Assembly: GCA_020086605.1 (NCBI GenBank) | Contig: JACBWW010000017.1 | Coordinates: 3,378,089-3,442,088, forward strand | DNA length: 64,000 nucleotides | Reading direction: 5' to 3' | From: Lanius collurio | Taxonomy: Eukaryota > Chordata > Aves > Passeriformes > Laniidae | In this document: positions 36,002 to 47,800 of the stretch, piece after piece | Numbering within the stretch: the stretch's first letter is position 1 | How the letters are laid out: every line of letters begins with the position of its first letter | Notes under the pieces: generated by a model | Databases searched by the model: none | What the model saw: the letters and a program-made list of their open reading frames with translations, nothing else | What the model was told of the DNA's origin: nothing | Position numbers and translations under genes: made by a program

Positions 36002-39000
36002 TCCACTGGGCTTGCTTTTCTGTCCATTTTCAGCTTTACCCTTGTGACTGATGGTGACTTCCTCACAATCTCAGGTGTCGTTGGCACTGTCACCCACATG
36101 CCAATGGCACAGAGATGTCTTTTTGCTTGAAGGCATTTCTCTTTGCTTGAAGCACCTCCTTGCTGAAGAGCTTTGTGCACTGCCCTAACACAGCTATCCC
36201 AGAGAGACTTCTTTTCCTACCATATGCCAAATTCTATGCTGCTGGCCTGAGCACAAGCAATAGAAGCAGGCCCTAATGAAGGAATTTTCTCCATCAAACT
36301 CCATGGATGCATCTGTGCTGAAATGATTCTCAGATGGCCTGTCCTATATACTCACAGAGCTCATTTCCTAGCACAGCCTGCACTTGCCCAAGTGCCATCA
36401 GCATGCCTGGGCTGGAGGGCAGAGCCCAGGTCACGCTGGCCACAGCAGTGGTTTTCTGGGGCTGTGATATCTGTTTTCCTCCCACATGAAAGGCTTGGGA
36501 AAGCACAGCACTCCCCAGAAAGCCAGCAGGATGGAGCATGCATTGCTGGCAGCAGGTTGCTGCTCTTCCTAATTAAAGCCAGGACTTGGAAAAGAGCTGC
36601 AAATGCATTTATTATACCTGTGCCTTCATCCTATCCTTCTCCTGCTTTCATTTGCCACTTCCAGCTGTTACATACAGTCTCTATCATCTCTGTCCACATT
36701 ACTAATGAATGTCTTGTTAGAACAATAATTGGCCTCTTATTTAGTAGACTCATAATGATTATGACTGAAATGCATTACCAGCCATAGGGCACAATCTATT
36801 TCAAACTGCAGTACCCAGGGTCTAATGTTTATGTTCCTTGGTGTGATTTCTTTCCCTTTTGTAGGAACAATTATGTGCATTTGACTGTATATTGCCATTG
36901 TTGAAGCCTTTTTTGCAAGAGTTAGCTGTGCACAAAATGATTGAAAATGGAAATTCAAATTATAGGCAGCAATACAATGGGACCAGCAAGTGGGCTTATC
37001 CAGAAAGGAAACCAAATACAAGAATGCTGTGTGCTCCCCAAAATTGTCTGCTTTCATTCTCCTGAGGGATTACATTGTCAAGAGGATGCACAATATTAGA
37101 GGAAATAGCAATAACTGGTTGTGTTCCTGTATTCCACAGGCCAGGAATACATCTTAGCAGGGTGCTGATGGAGCTCATGTCTGGGTGATGCCAGCCTGGG
37201 AGATGTGAGAAACATTCAGGGACAGAGCCTGAGGAATCACTTTTTGCTGTTCCTTGTGTGGATAACAAAATATAACTACTACTCTTTTCAGTTATTTCAG
37301 TAATAAAAACAGCTGAACTGGAGTCTGAATCCCAGCCATCTCTGGAAGGTGGTGGTACAAATCCAAGTAGTCCAGAAGGTTCACACACAAAGCACTGTGG
37401 CAGGTGCCCAGCTTCCTTGGGTAATATAAAGCATTAAAGACACTGAAAAAGTTGTGTTAAGAGAGAATTCACCACATCTGCTTTGTTAAAAAAAAAAAAA
37501 AAGATGTGGAGAGAATGGTGGGTCTTTAACTGCACTCTGTTTCCAAAAGCAACTGGAGATCTGTGTACCTTGAATTTTGGCTGCTGAATGAAAAGTTCTT
37601 ATAAGAAGTTATTTGACAAGAAGTGGTGAATGTCAATTTTCAGCTAATAGTCTACATGGATGTCTAAAAAGGAAACACCCAAAATCATTAGTAGCTCAAA
37701 ATTTTAGGACTGAGATTGGGATTCCTTTAGCCTTTTTCTCCCAGTTTGCTTATCTTATCCAGGGCCTCTTTAGATCAACAATTATTGCAATATACAGAAT
37801 CTGCAAAAATTTTTATTCTTATAGAAGGAAAAAACCCACTGCTGAGCTTTCAGTTAGATGTTCCTTGGTTTTGCTGTCATCTCTGTAACCTTGATTTAAT
37901 GGCTTCTGATGGGCTTCAGGCACATTTATTCTGTGTCCTCTTTTGGAAACTCCTGCATCACTTGCTCTGTATTTCAACATACTTTGGTAAAATGCTTGAG
38001 AAGGGCTTGTACTCCATGATGTGTCACACTGGCCAAAAAAAAATGCTTTTCCTAGCAGAAATTGAGTGTCTTTGATCTTATGCTACCCAGGATCTCTGCA
38101 CACAGGGGTTTTTGGATGTATGTGGACAGAGTCTTTGAAGGCTGCAGCAGGTCCAACAGGTTTCAGAGGCATCAGACACTGTCATCACACAGCAAACACA
38201 TTCAGAATCTCCAGGGAAATCCACAGAGCCCTTAAATCTAAACCAGAGGCATTCCCCAGCAGCAGGAATGCACAGGGCATGAACTGTCTGGGCTCATCCC
38301 TCATCTGAAATAATCAGAGCTGGGCTAAAACAGATTATTTATGGACATGTCACTTTCCATCAGAAAAAAAGGTGGTCCTAGGGGCAATTTTCATGGAGTT
38401 CTTGTGGCTTCTAGGTGGTGTGGATGATTTACTGTAACCCACTGGACAGTACTAGAGCAAGGGGGTCCCAGGCTTGGATGGAGTCCGCTGCTGCTGTGTG
38501 GCCCATAAATAACATTAACATGGGAAATTAATTACTTTATAAGGGTTTAGCTTGTCTGTGAATTTCCCATTTGCTGCCTGTAATGTGAACTAACGTTTCC
38601 AATTTTCTTCTGTAAGAGTTGTTTTACACCTCCAGTTCCCTTCTAATGTCTCAGAACTGTTCAAACTTCATTATCATCCCCAAGGCATTGGGAATTGGGA
38701 TATCCCCATGCTTACTGCAAATGCCAATTACCAGTGCCAAAAAAAATCCCCAGCCCACTGTGTTCTCCTGAAAGCATCATGCCTAGAAGCCATTTGTTTG
38801 GAATTAAGAAATGCTGCAATAAAGGTAATTAGATTAGAATGGAACTTAATATATAGAAATAGTGGTAGGAGAGAAGAGGAATGGGAGCCTTAATTATGCC
38901 TCACAGAGGTATGTGGCAGCACATCCAAGCAGAGGGTGTATATTTTTCCCCTTGCTTAATACATCCCTGTCCAGTTTCCAGCATGAGATCCAGAATTTTG

Positions 39001-39884
39001 ATGAATTTCAGTGGCTTTTAGAAAATCTGGATAATGACTGCTACAAATGCTTGTGAGTATGATTTTTGGTTGTGTTTTTGTTTGGGGTTTTTTCCCCCTA
39101 GGGAAGGAGAGTCTTGCAGAGGAGGCATTTGTGTACTTCTCTTGGGAGCTTGGGTTGGCCCCTGGCTCCTCCACAGACTTCTTATAACTTTGGTTTCTTA
39201 TTCCCTCTGAGGTGAGAAAAAGAGACCCGTGGCTGATTCTGGAGGGTAAATCCCCCAAAAAGAAATTGTCCCCCTGGAGGGCACAGTCCTAACCAGACCT
39301 TATTGTCCAGAGGAGGGAAACCTGTCCTTCCCAGTCCAAAGGCAAAACTGGGGATGATGTTGTGCAGATTTGGACTCTCCTGAGCACCTTTTGGCTCACC
39401 AGCAGCAGGTGGAGCTGCTTGCCAAGAACCCGAGGAGGAGGTGAGGCAGAGCGGGGCTGGCCAGGCTCACCGGGAAAGGGGCTGACAGAAGGGCCAAGGC
39501 TTGGGACCCTGGGACCTCCAACACCAGCAGGACACCATCTCCCTTTCTGTGACTGCCTCCCAGTCGCTCTTGTTGTCCTCATGACCCTCGTCTACCCCCA
39601 TCCCTGGCTGCATCTGCCTGTCACTCGAACCCGGGTGGTTACAGAGGAGAACAGCACTCAGGTGAAGGGGTACCAGGGCTTTATTTCCTGTCTCTGCTGC
39701 AGACACACTCTCCAGCCCAGCCGAAGGGTGTTCAATCCAGTCCTTCTTGAAGATTACAACCATATTTCTCATTTTCATAACTTCATCATGCTGATCACTC
39801 TCCAATCTGCTGGTACTCCTCAGTCACTTCCAGGAGATGAGGTGCACAGCTATCAGAAAGCTGTTTTTATTAGGTTCCCAAATT
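36002..39884. other. Single-copy DNA, no gene recognised
   Basis: About 3.9 kb. The section 36,690-37,060 is AT-rich and repeat-free with the look of a conserved noncoding element. A poly-A run lies at about 37,488-37,502. The last 160 bp (about 39,720-39,884) may already belong to the LINE relic that follows. The frame at 39,362-39,910 (plus, 182 codons) is not recognisable and runs into that relic, so it is not called a gene. Confidence 0.45.
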
Positions 39885-40400
39885 CATTACCTTGCATTTC
39901 ACACCAGTGAATTTTATCTCTCCCTGCTTACCTCAGTCCTCAGGATCATGAGTTTGTTTTTATCTCTCTCCGCATACATATTGGCATTGACTCTAAATTT
40001 TGCCTTTAGCAGATTTTATCAGGCATTTTCTGTGCCCAAGTAATTAATAAAAATATTGGTGTCAAAACTGTCTCTTAAGGAACTTTAGTAATAATTTCCT
40101 CTCATCCCGATCCCTACCTTTGCAGCAATACATTTCCATCTCCCCTTCATGCTGCAGCACATTTGCAGTTCATTTGGTTTCCACCCTTCCTGAGCTAATC
40201 TCTCAGATGTTGTTTAACAAGTACTTTCTTCCAGACAGTGGGGATGAGCTCTTCTGCACTCTCTGCATCTAGAAAGCCAATTATGCTCCTCAGCTAACTT
40301 TGATAAGTCCATACTGCTTGTTATATCATTTATCTCCATTATACTTTTCTTAAAAATCTGAACTTAAATCTTACATGTCTTTGAGGTCAGACTTGAAACT
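39885..40400 (-). mobile_element. Ancient LINE (CR1/L3-like) relic, antisense reverse-transcriptase end
   Basis: On the plus strand the words 'ccttgcatttcacaccagtg', 'aattttatct', 'ctaaattttgcc', 'gtgcccaagtaattaataaa', 'aatattggtgtcaaaact' and 'cttaaggaacttta' follow one another as in the antisense of an old amniote LINE reverse-transcriptase C-terminus. The complementary frame near 40,040-40,090 keeps the skeleton of a VP-x-x-(S/T)VL-x-P(I/V) motif with an in-frame stop. The element lies on the minus strand, is badly eroded, and cannot encode a protein. Confidence 0.55.
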
Positions 40401-41132
40401 GATTTTACTCTTTCCCTTTCTTCTCTTCCCTTTAAACTTGATTTTTCAGCCATGTGGTGTCATTTTTGGCTAGACAGATGAGCTTAAAATGCTTCTTGCT
40501 ACCCAGAGGTGTCACGTGGGATTCAGGAGGGGAGGCAGATCCTTCAGTCTGGTGGATGTGAAACTCCTGGAGTTCAGAGTCAGTGCGATCTCTTCTCTTG
40601 TTTCCATGCTCCTCCTATTGTTTTCCTCCTTTTTCTGGTCCATAGTGGCATCAGCACTGTCTTACAAGAATGGGGCTGAGGACAAGCATGGGAAGCTTTG
40701 TTTCTGTGCCTTGTTGCCCATTTCTCTATGCTTATGTCCATGCATGTGCCACAAGAATGATTTTCTGATGGCTTTAGTGCTCCTAAACAGGACTGGCAGC
40801 TTTTGCTAGAGCTCTTCTCTGTAAAGCGACATCTTTCTTCTCCAGCATCTACTTTATATCAGCCCTTGTGGTCTCTCTGCTTGTTTCTGTTACTGTTCTT
40901 GGGGTATTCTAGAGAACTTTCCTGCAGACATTTCTCCTGGATGGTGGGACAGATGCTGATTATCCTGCCACACAGGGCAAGGACATCTGAAGCCTTCACC
41001 ATATTAACATTGTCTCAGATGTTCCTTTTACTTCTCTGAACAACCCTTCCTAACTTTTTAGAGATGTGCTCTGGAAATGATGAAATTTGGTTGTAATCTT
41101 CTTCTGCTTTCTCCCTCTATGTAAGCCCAGCT
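40401..41132. other. Unannotated stretch between two mobile-element remnants
   Basis: About 730 bp. Two short plus-strand frames (40,489-40,809 and 40,803-41,039) overlap by a few bases, are hydrophobic, and are not recognised. Confidence 0.45.
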
Positions 41133-41249
41133 CAGCAATAACAAAAACATCTCAATATTATTAACCCTGTGCTCAGCACAACCCCAAAATGCAGCCCTAC
41201 ATCAGCCACTGGGAAGAAAAATAACTCTAGCCCAGTCAAAACCAGAACA
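41133..41249. mobile_element. LTR end fragment, same family as 13.4 kb
   Basis: 'cagcaataacaaaaacatct', 'gaagaaaaataactct' and 'agcccagtcaaaaccagaac' match the last ~115 bp of the solo LTR at 13,411-13,969 ('aaaacatcag..', 'agaagaaaattaactctatc', 'cccaaaccagga'), ending ACA at 41,247-41,249. The rest of the LTR is lost or unrecognisable. Confidence 0.7.
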
Positions 41250-41989
41250 AACCATTGCAGTGATCTCCTCTACCTCCCCTCTTCTGACTCCAGGACAGGA
41301 ACACCAAGTAACTGTTGTAGGAAATCTCAGTTCTAGAGGACAAAATGTCATCTGTTCTAACAAACTCATTCTAAGGATAATTGAAACCAGGTAAGCCCAG
41401 GTTTTCTAATAGACTTATAGTGATTTTTATTCTTTCATCTTAAGAGAGCATAAAATCCAACTATAAAAAGTTGAATTCTCTGAGTCTGACACTGAAAATC
41501 TAGGTTGAAAAAAACACACTACATCCACTATAAATTTAGGAGTTCTCTTGTACCACTGTGGCCCCTTTGAAGAAAGCAAGAGGAAAATGTATGTTTATGC
41601 TTTACCCTTTGTTTAGCTCCCTTTGTCTATTAAAATAACTTCTACTAATATGTTGAGTTCTTTAATGGTGCCCCAAATATGTGGAGTCCAGAAAATCATC
41701 AATAACATTTCCTTACAGAAAAGTAGTATTTCTCTAGATAATATTTTAAGATCATGTGGGATTCAAGTCAAAAGGTAAGGCACCTATACCCAGGTGTCTG
41801 CATGTCTGTATTGCTTTGTGGGCACCATGGCTGAGATCCCGTGGTGGGAAATGGAATCCACAGATCCCAGAGAGTTCTCCAGCTCACACTGTCCTGAGCA
41901 TCCAGCTGGGATTCAGGTTCCTCACAGAGTTGTCTAAAGGTTTTGGGGTGCCCCAATACACTCTGCTGTAGTGCTTTGGTTCAGATCAT
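41250..41989. other. Single-copy DNA, no gene recognised
   Basis: About 740 bp of mainly AT-rich sequence with no supported feature. Confidence 0.5.
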
Positions 41990-42146
41990 CTCTTACTTAC
42001 TAATTTTACCTCTGTGACATAAGAATTAGGAGAAAACAAAACAGGCTCAAACTTAAAAGACTCTAAGAAGTTTATTAGCAGACCTAAAAGAAGGAAACAA
42101 GGTTTTCTTTTTGCAAGAAAACCCCTTCCGTGTCAAACCACAGCAC
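41990..42146 (-). mobile_element. Possible LTR fragment
   Basis: 'aaaacaggctcaaactta' followed by 'gaagtttattagc' resembles 'aaaacaggctcagctta..gaatttattgc' in the LTR at 22.3 kb, including the minus-strand AATAAA. A 'gtcaaaccacagca' word near 42,133 resembles an LTR terminus but in the opposite sense. Borders are not clear, and chance similarity remains possible. Confidence 0.3.
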
Positions 42147-45100
42147 CTGCCTGGCCTCCAGAGAGCAGTGAGACCCTTTCAGATCCTGTTCCATGGCTGC
42201 CTGCACCATCCAGACCTCACAGGAGCTTGAAACGGTGCAGATGCTCCCATCCAGACAACAGAATTCCCTCTGTGTGTTTGCTCAGCTGAACCTGCCTGAA
42301 GATTTCCCAGATGTGAAGCCCTTTGGTTTGCATTAGTGGTGGACCAGCAGATGTTTGCAGCTGGAGCTGGTGAGGCAGTTTCTGTGGCATTTGTCGATTT
42401 TGATGTGCTTTGGCTGAAATGCAGCTGAGAAAAACAGCAGCAGAGCTGTGCCCTGGCAGGGCTCACAGGGTGCCCAGCTCTCACTTACAGGCAATCTTGG
42501 CAGCAGAACAAATGGGTATCAAATGACCACAAGTACATTTTAACCTGAAAATTAATTGGAAGTTTCTAATTATCAGGATTGTAATGCTCCCACAGCATTC
42601 CCAGCAGAACAATACCAAATGTTTGCGAGATAGATTAGTTTACTAAACTGATCTGAAGGCAAGGTTGCCATGACTCTGGGTGAAAAAGCTTTGTGATGTA
42701 GGAAGGCTCTTTATTGTCTCTGCAGAGTGGGGCACACAGGACTTCTAAGCTCTGTGTTTCACAGGGTGGTCTGGGGAGTCCACAGGTCAAAGATATTTCT
42801 TTGCTTCATAGTGGTAAAAATGATCTGGCATTCCATGGTGGGGGGAGGGAGGGGTGGTTTGTTGCTGTTGTTTGTTTGTTTTAACTTTATTTTGCTTAGT
42901 ATTTTCTACCTAGATGGACATTTTGAAAATTCACCTCCTTTATGAATCAAAAAAAAAAAAATCAGAAATGACAACTTTTTTTTTGTACAGGAGAAAATCC
43001 AATATTTAACTCTCTCAGGCTGTTAGCATAAATAAGAGGGACCAGTGGTTTCACTTGTTTTTATACATCTACTTGATATTTCTCTGCTTCAGTGAATAAA
43101 ACATGCAGAGAAATGCTGAAAATAAGTTTAAAGCATAAATAAAATCAGTTATTTTTGTGGCTCATAGAACTTGTGAGTCTTCTGTGGAGTCACAGAAATC
43201 CTTAGGAAGGATTTTCTTGAAGTGAACGCAGTGGGAAGAATCTTTTGATGGATGTCATTTGCAAGGGGTTGTACAGGCTTTCATTGATTTCAGTTTGTGG
43301 GAGTGCATCTCATTCAGAGGAGAATAGAATTGAAGCTGAAAAAAAAGAGGAAATAATGGTATTGAAGAAATTCTGTGAAAAATATGAATTCTACTGTCAA
43401 TGGGAAGATTTAAATAGCAAATTCTTCAGTTATATTCACAAATACTTTTCTAAAATGGAGTTAACTGCAAATTTCAATATTATTTCCACATCTAGCCCAT
43501 TATGGAGTTTTTAAAACTCATTCTTGTATGATTTCCATGGAATTATCATATCAAAGTTGATTTTCCTCCTTGCAAGTTTCTTAAGAGTCAGCAGTAATTT
43601 CCCTGACCCTTTTCAGTAAATATTGAACCTATTTCAATGACATTTAGTAGCAAAAGGTGCTGTTGAATGGATTCATTGCCTTCAGAAAGACTCCAGATAA
43701 GCAATAGTTCTGTGCTGAATGTAGAAATAGGTCAAATATTTTTTTTTTTCACATGAAGGTATGAAAAAGAGTTAAGTTGTTCCAACCGAAAATCATCTAA
43801 AAATTATCAACATCTCAGAAAAAAGCAGAGGCCCTGTAGCTTTAACTGTGTCTGTTCTTTGTTTTTTTCAGAAACCACCTACTATTTCTGTAGTCTTCAT
43901 GGCTCAGTCTTGCTCTCCTGAGATCCAAGACCATTTTGGAAGCAAAAGGTGCATGTTTAGAGATGACTTATGCTGGGCATCCTACAAGGACCTGGAAGCC
44001 TCAGCTCTCCCCATGGGGTGGTCAGTTAAAACTCTGCTTGTTTAAAAACGAAATAAAGCTAAAGAGAGTTTGGTGAACAGCTTGCAAAACACATCAAAAT
44101 AACAATACATTATAACATTTAAAAAAATAAATCAGGGTAGGAGGCTTGCCTATGGTAAAGCCCATAGAAGACTGAGATATAGAAGAACTTGGATGAGGCC
44201 ATGGGAAGAAAAACTGGAATAGTTTTTTGTCAATGTTCACCTTAATGTATCCTGGGGAGTACCTTTACTTGGGGCTCAAAAGAAGCTTCATGCCAAAATG
44301 AAGTGCTGGTAGAAAAGCTTATGGAAAAATTCTGGAAAATTAAGAGTTACAGTCAGGACTGGGTGCTATTTATCTTTGCAAAGCCAAGGAAGAACTAGCT
44401 GAACCATTATCAGTGGTTTATTTTCCTCCTTAAGTATGGCTCATCATCAGAAAACCAGGAGGGGCTGAATTTAGTACCAACTTTTATAAAAATGGCCGTG
44501 GAGAGAAGTGCAACAGTAAGTTTAAATCTTGGTGAAATTTAATAGTACCTCCCAATTCCCAGCCCCCCATGCCTGATGTGCCCTGAAAGGCAGGAACATC
44601 ACCTGTGCATCTTTTCAGAGCCAGGGGCAGATCTCAGTCTGCATTCCAGCAAAACCAGCTCAAGCCCCTCAGTTTGCAATATCAGGGTCTTGGTGAAGCT
44701 TCACTGCTCAGCTCTTGGTCATCTGCTGCCCTCTCCCACCTGCTGCAGCAGCATCCAACCTGGCCTCCATCCTTCACCTCACACACACAGCTTTGGATGG
44801 CAGGGAAACCCCTGGCCTGGGAGAAGTTCAGTCATCTTTGGGAGCTACAACTCATGAAATTATTTCTATAAAACGTTATTTTAATTGGTAAGTACAAGTA
44901 AGTGACAAGATGTGTGACCAGTGTAAATGTTTCCAAGTAAATATATTGAGGGCAGAAAAATCAAGTAGTAAGCAGAGATCATTTAGAAAAATGCTGATTA
45001 GCTTCAAAGTATTAGTGAAGCAGAAAATTGGCTTGGAACATGATTGTTAGCAGCTATCTTGAGAGCTTTATCCATTTATATCACTATTTTCTTTACAAAT

Positions 45101-45823
45101 GAGCCGAGGGATTAGCTTGCACTAAGCAGATTAAAGACACAACGGATTCCATTTAAGAAAGAGCAGAGGACTTTCCCAGTGTTTTAAAAATTTAGTTTCT
45201 TGTTAACTTGGCTGCTGTCAATGAACAGCTTCTGGAACTGCACATACCTGACTGTTCCCTGCAGCTTTTTCCTCCCTAAAAAAAACTTTATATCCATTCT
45301 CTCAGTGGGGAATTCTCCATTTCACCAGTGGGATCTGCAGAAAGGACATGGGAAAGGCACCCCATTCCTGCCATGTTTGGTTTGACAGGTCTATCTACAC
45401 TTTTTTTGCCTCTGTATCCAGACACTGTTTACAATTTGCTGCTGCCCCCTCTGCATGGCTCCAGTGCAGCTTCTGTCACGTAGCAGCTCCGTTCCCTGTG
45501 CATGGAAACGTGCAGCAGAGAGGGGTGTGTGGGAATCCTGTTATATCTTTAGCCTTAGAGATGATAATTTGCAATCACAGCCACATCCCAGCCAAGGAGC
45601 TCCTCCTCACACGTTTGCAAAGCAGCCGGGCTGCAGCTTGTGACAGTCACTCATCTTCTTTTAATTACTACCTCAAATCCTTGAGAACCTTTTAATAATT
45701 CTTTGTTTACAGTTGAAGACAGGAACACTTGGGCACATCATCCTCTTTTAAGTAAACAGGCCACTAATTAAGTTTGCTTTGAACCCAAAGGCACAGGTTT
45801 GCAGAGCCCTTCCAGTCTGACTG
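42147..45823. other. Single-copy DNA with one weak exon candidate
   Basis: About 3.7 kb. A G-rich run with G3-6 tracts lies near 42,837-42,858, and homopolymer A or T runs near 42,948 and 43,738. The candidate terminal exon at 43,872 is listed separately. Otherwise no gene, mobile element or tandem array is supported. Confidence 0.45.
43872..44075 (+). other. Weak candidate terminal exon
   Basis: A long pyrimidine tract (about 43,845-43,868) ends in cag at 43,869-43,871. It is followed by an open frame of about 58 codons that stops at about 44,045 and by AATAAA at 44,052-44,057. Acceptor, short frame and polyadenylation signal in the right order resemble a last exon of a small gene or of a long noncoding RNA. 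The peptide has no domain I recognise, and no upstream exon was found. Chance is the main alternative. Confidence 0.2.
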
Positions 45824-45900
45824 AGCATCCCCATCCCTGGAAGTGTTCAAGGCCAGCAATGGCAGATAGAGCACAGGTCCTACAGGAGTCCTGTGCCCTT
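45824..45900 (+). mobile_element. Short CR1 LINE fragment
   Basis: 'gagcatccccatccctggaa' and 'gtgttcaaggccag' are the CR1 3'-UTR phrase that precedes the terminal region, and eroded similarity continues to about 45,900. The terminal octamers are missing. Confidence 0.6.
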
Positions 45901-46596
45901 CCAGAGTGGAGCTCAGGCAGGGCACTGAGGGCATTGCCAACAGTGCCTGTGAGAGGTAAAGGAGGTGACAGTGTCCTGGGTTTTATATATGAAATGTTTT
46001 CTGATGTGACTCGTGTCACCACATTATCTGCCCCCATGGGGCTGCATGGAGCAGCTTTCCCCACCTGACACAGCTCCTATACAGAACTTACCCACCTCAT
46101 GGTACCTTGGAGGGCCATAAATACAAAACTGTGTACATCTCAAATGCTTTGCTGTCATTTTCCTCTCTGAATCTTCATTCCTGCTTGGAACCTCCTGCAC
46201 TCCTCTATTCTTTGTCTGCAGGGTGCATAAATTAAATTAATTTGTTGACTTATTGACTTTTCTCCCCATTGACCTGGAAGCTTGAAGAGCCAAAAGATGA
46301 TTGAGTATTTGCATGCATGAATAAAAGGCTGATCAGAGCAGTGTTTAGAATACACAAGCACATTCTGAGAGTAGCAGGAGGAGAGTTGCTGCCTTTTCAC
46401 ACGGGCTGAACTGTGACCTCTAGTTCTCTCTGTGCCTTGGTTTACAGGATCCAAACAAAATTACCATCAGCAAGCAGAGCAGCTCTAGCTTTTGTAGCCT
46501 CTGGGTCAAACAAAACCACAGTGATGAGCTGTTTGGGTCCAGCCAATCATTCTGTACCATGTTTGTGTCTGTATTACAGAATTGGCTGAGCTGTGC
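45901..46596. other. Single-copy DNA, no gene recognised
   Basis: About 700 bp between two CR1 fragments. No supported gene or repeat was seen. Confidence 0.5.
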
Positions 46597-46775
46597 CACA
46601 GAATCACAGAATTGCAGAATTTTTGAGGTTAGAAGGGACCTTTGGAGATCATCCAGCCCATCACTCCTGCCAAGGCAGGGTCACCTGGAGCAGGTGACAC
46701 AGGAACATGTCCAGGTGACTTTGGAATTTCAGTGTTTCCCAGTGTGGAAGAAACTCCTTGAGAAACCTGGGGGGT
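46597..46775 (-). mobile_element. CR1 LINE 3'-end fragment
   Basis: The plus strand reads 'cacagaatcacagaattgca', 'agaagggacctttggagatc', 'atccagcccatcactcctgc', 'caaggcagggtcacctgg' and 'acaggaacatgtccaggtg', the reverse complement of a CR1 tail. Similarity then fades through 'ttccca..ggaagaaactcc'. The element lies on the minus strand, and an overlapping short frame is incidental. Confidence 0.93.
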
Positions 46776-47059
46776 GGCACATGAGAAGCAGCAAGGAGAC
46801 AGGTGGCTTGGAATCTGCTGTGCCATGTGCATTTGCAGGAGTTTGTTTGCATTATGACACCCAGGGCAGCACCCTCCACCTGGAAGCAATATAAAAATCA
46901 GTGTATTTGGGAGCCCTTCAGATTGTTGATCATAACAAGCAGGAGGGAGAGGAGCTGTGTGGTTTCTGCAGAAGGGATTAGGGGAGACAAGGGCTGCATG
47001 ATGTTGTGTGAGATTAAATATCTATTCATGGCCTAAGGATCCTAAAAGTGTAAGGGAAG

Positions 47060-47800
47060 CTAAATCAGATTAGACCACCCAGTCCAGAACCTTACTTCCA
47101 ACAGAGGCCAGTAGTGAACACCTCAGGAACTGCAGCAAGGCTTCCCCAGGATGCTGTCCTAGACTCCAGTTACCTGTGCCCCATGGGACTGCTGGACCAG
47201 AGATAATGACCTTAGTGAATATTGCTCATTGTTTTTGAGATGACCCTCACAGATCCTCTCAGTCATTTCTCTCCCTGACTGAAGAGTCCTGTCTACTAAG
47301 AAAAATTTTCTACAGGAACCACCTTACTGCATATTTGATCATGCCACCCCTCTTTTCTTTAGTTCTTCAATTTCTACAATATTAAATTAATGTGATACTA
47401 ATTTTCACATCCCCTGAGCCAGAAGATCAGATCTGTCTTTGCTAGCATTGCCTGTTTGTGTTCTTTGCTCCTTTCCTAACAATTTCTTATCAATTTATCA
47501 AGCTGATATTTTCACATAACCTTGTACTATAAACCCAAGATTTTGCTCCTGATTGGTAATAGCTTGTATATGGCCCATCATTATACAAACAGAATTAGGA
47601 TTATTTTCCATGTACATCACTTAACATTAATTTCCAGAGACTTTCATGTGCCACTTCATTGCTTGGACACCAAATGGCACAGAGTGCTTTTGCAATTTTC
47701 CTGTTAACTCATATCTACTAGCCTGAATTTGTCATCTTATTTATTGACCTGGATTGATTTCCTAAGGTTCAATTCATAAATACTCAAAGCAGTTTAGTCT
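47060..47800 (-). mobile_element. Ancient amniote LINE (CR1-like) relic, about 740 bp
   Basis: This is the best-preserved old element in the window. Along the plus strand the following words appear in the order of the antisense 3' end of a CR1-like LINE that I recall from turtle and crocodilian genomes: 'cccagtccagaacctt', 'ccaacagaggccagtagtg', 'ctgaagagtcctgtct', 'cctttcctaacaatttct', 'cccaagattttgctcctg', 'atggcccatcattatac', 'ggattattttccatgtacat', 'cacttaacattaatttcc' and 'catgtgccacttcattgc'. The section near 47,610-47,680 corresponds to the C-terminal end of the reverse-transcriptase reading frame, and the lower coordinates to the 3' UTR. It holds many substitutions and no open frame of note. 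Confidence 0.68.

Noticed and set aside
35596..36180. 194-codon minus-strand frame with Met-Asp-Gly-Trp repeats
   Set aside because: Translation of the CCAT microsatellite.
39362..39910. 182-codon plus-strand frame
   Set aside because: No domain; the 3' part enters an old LINE relic.
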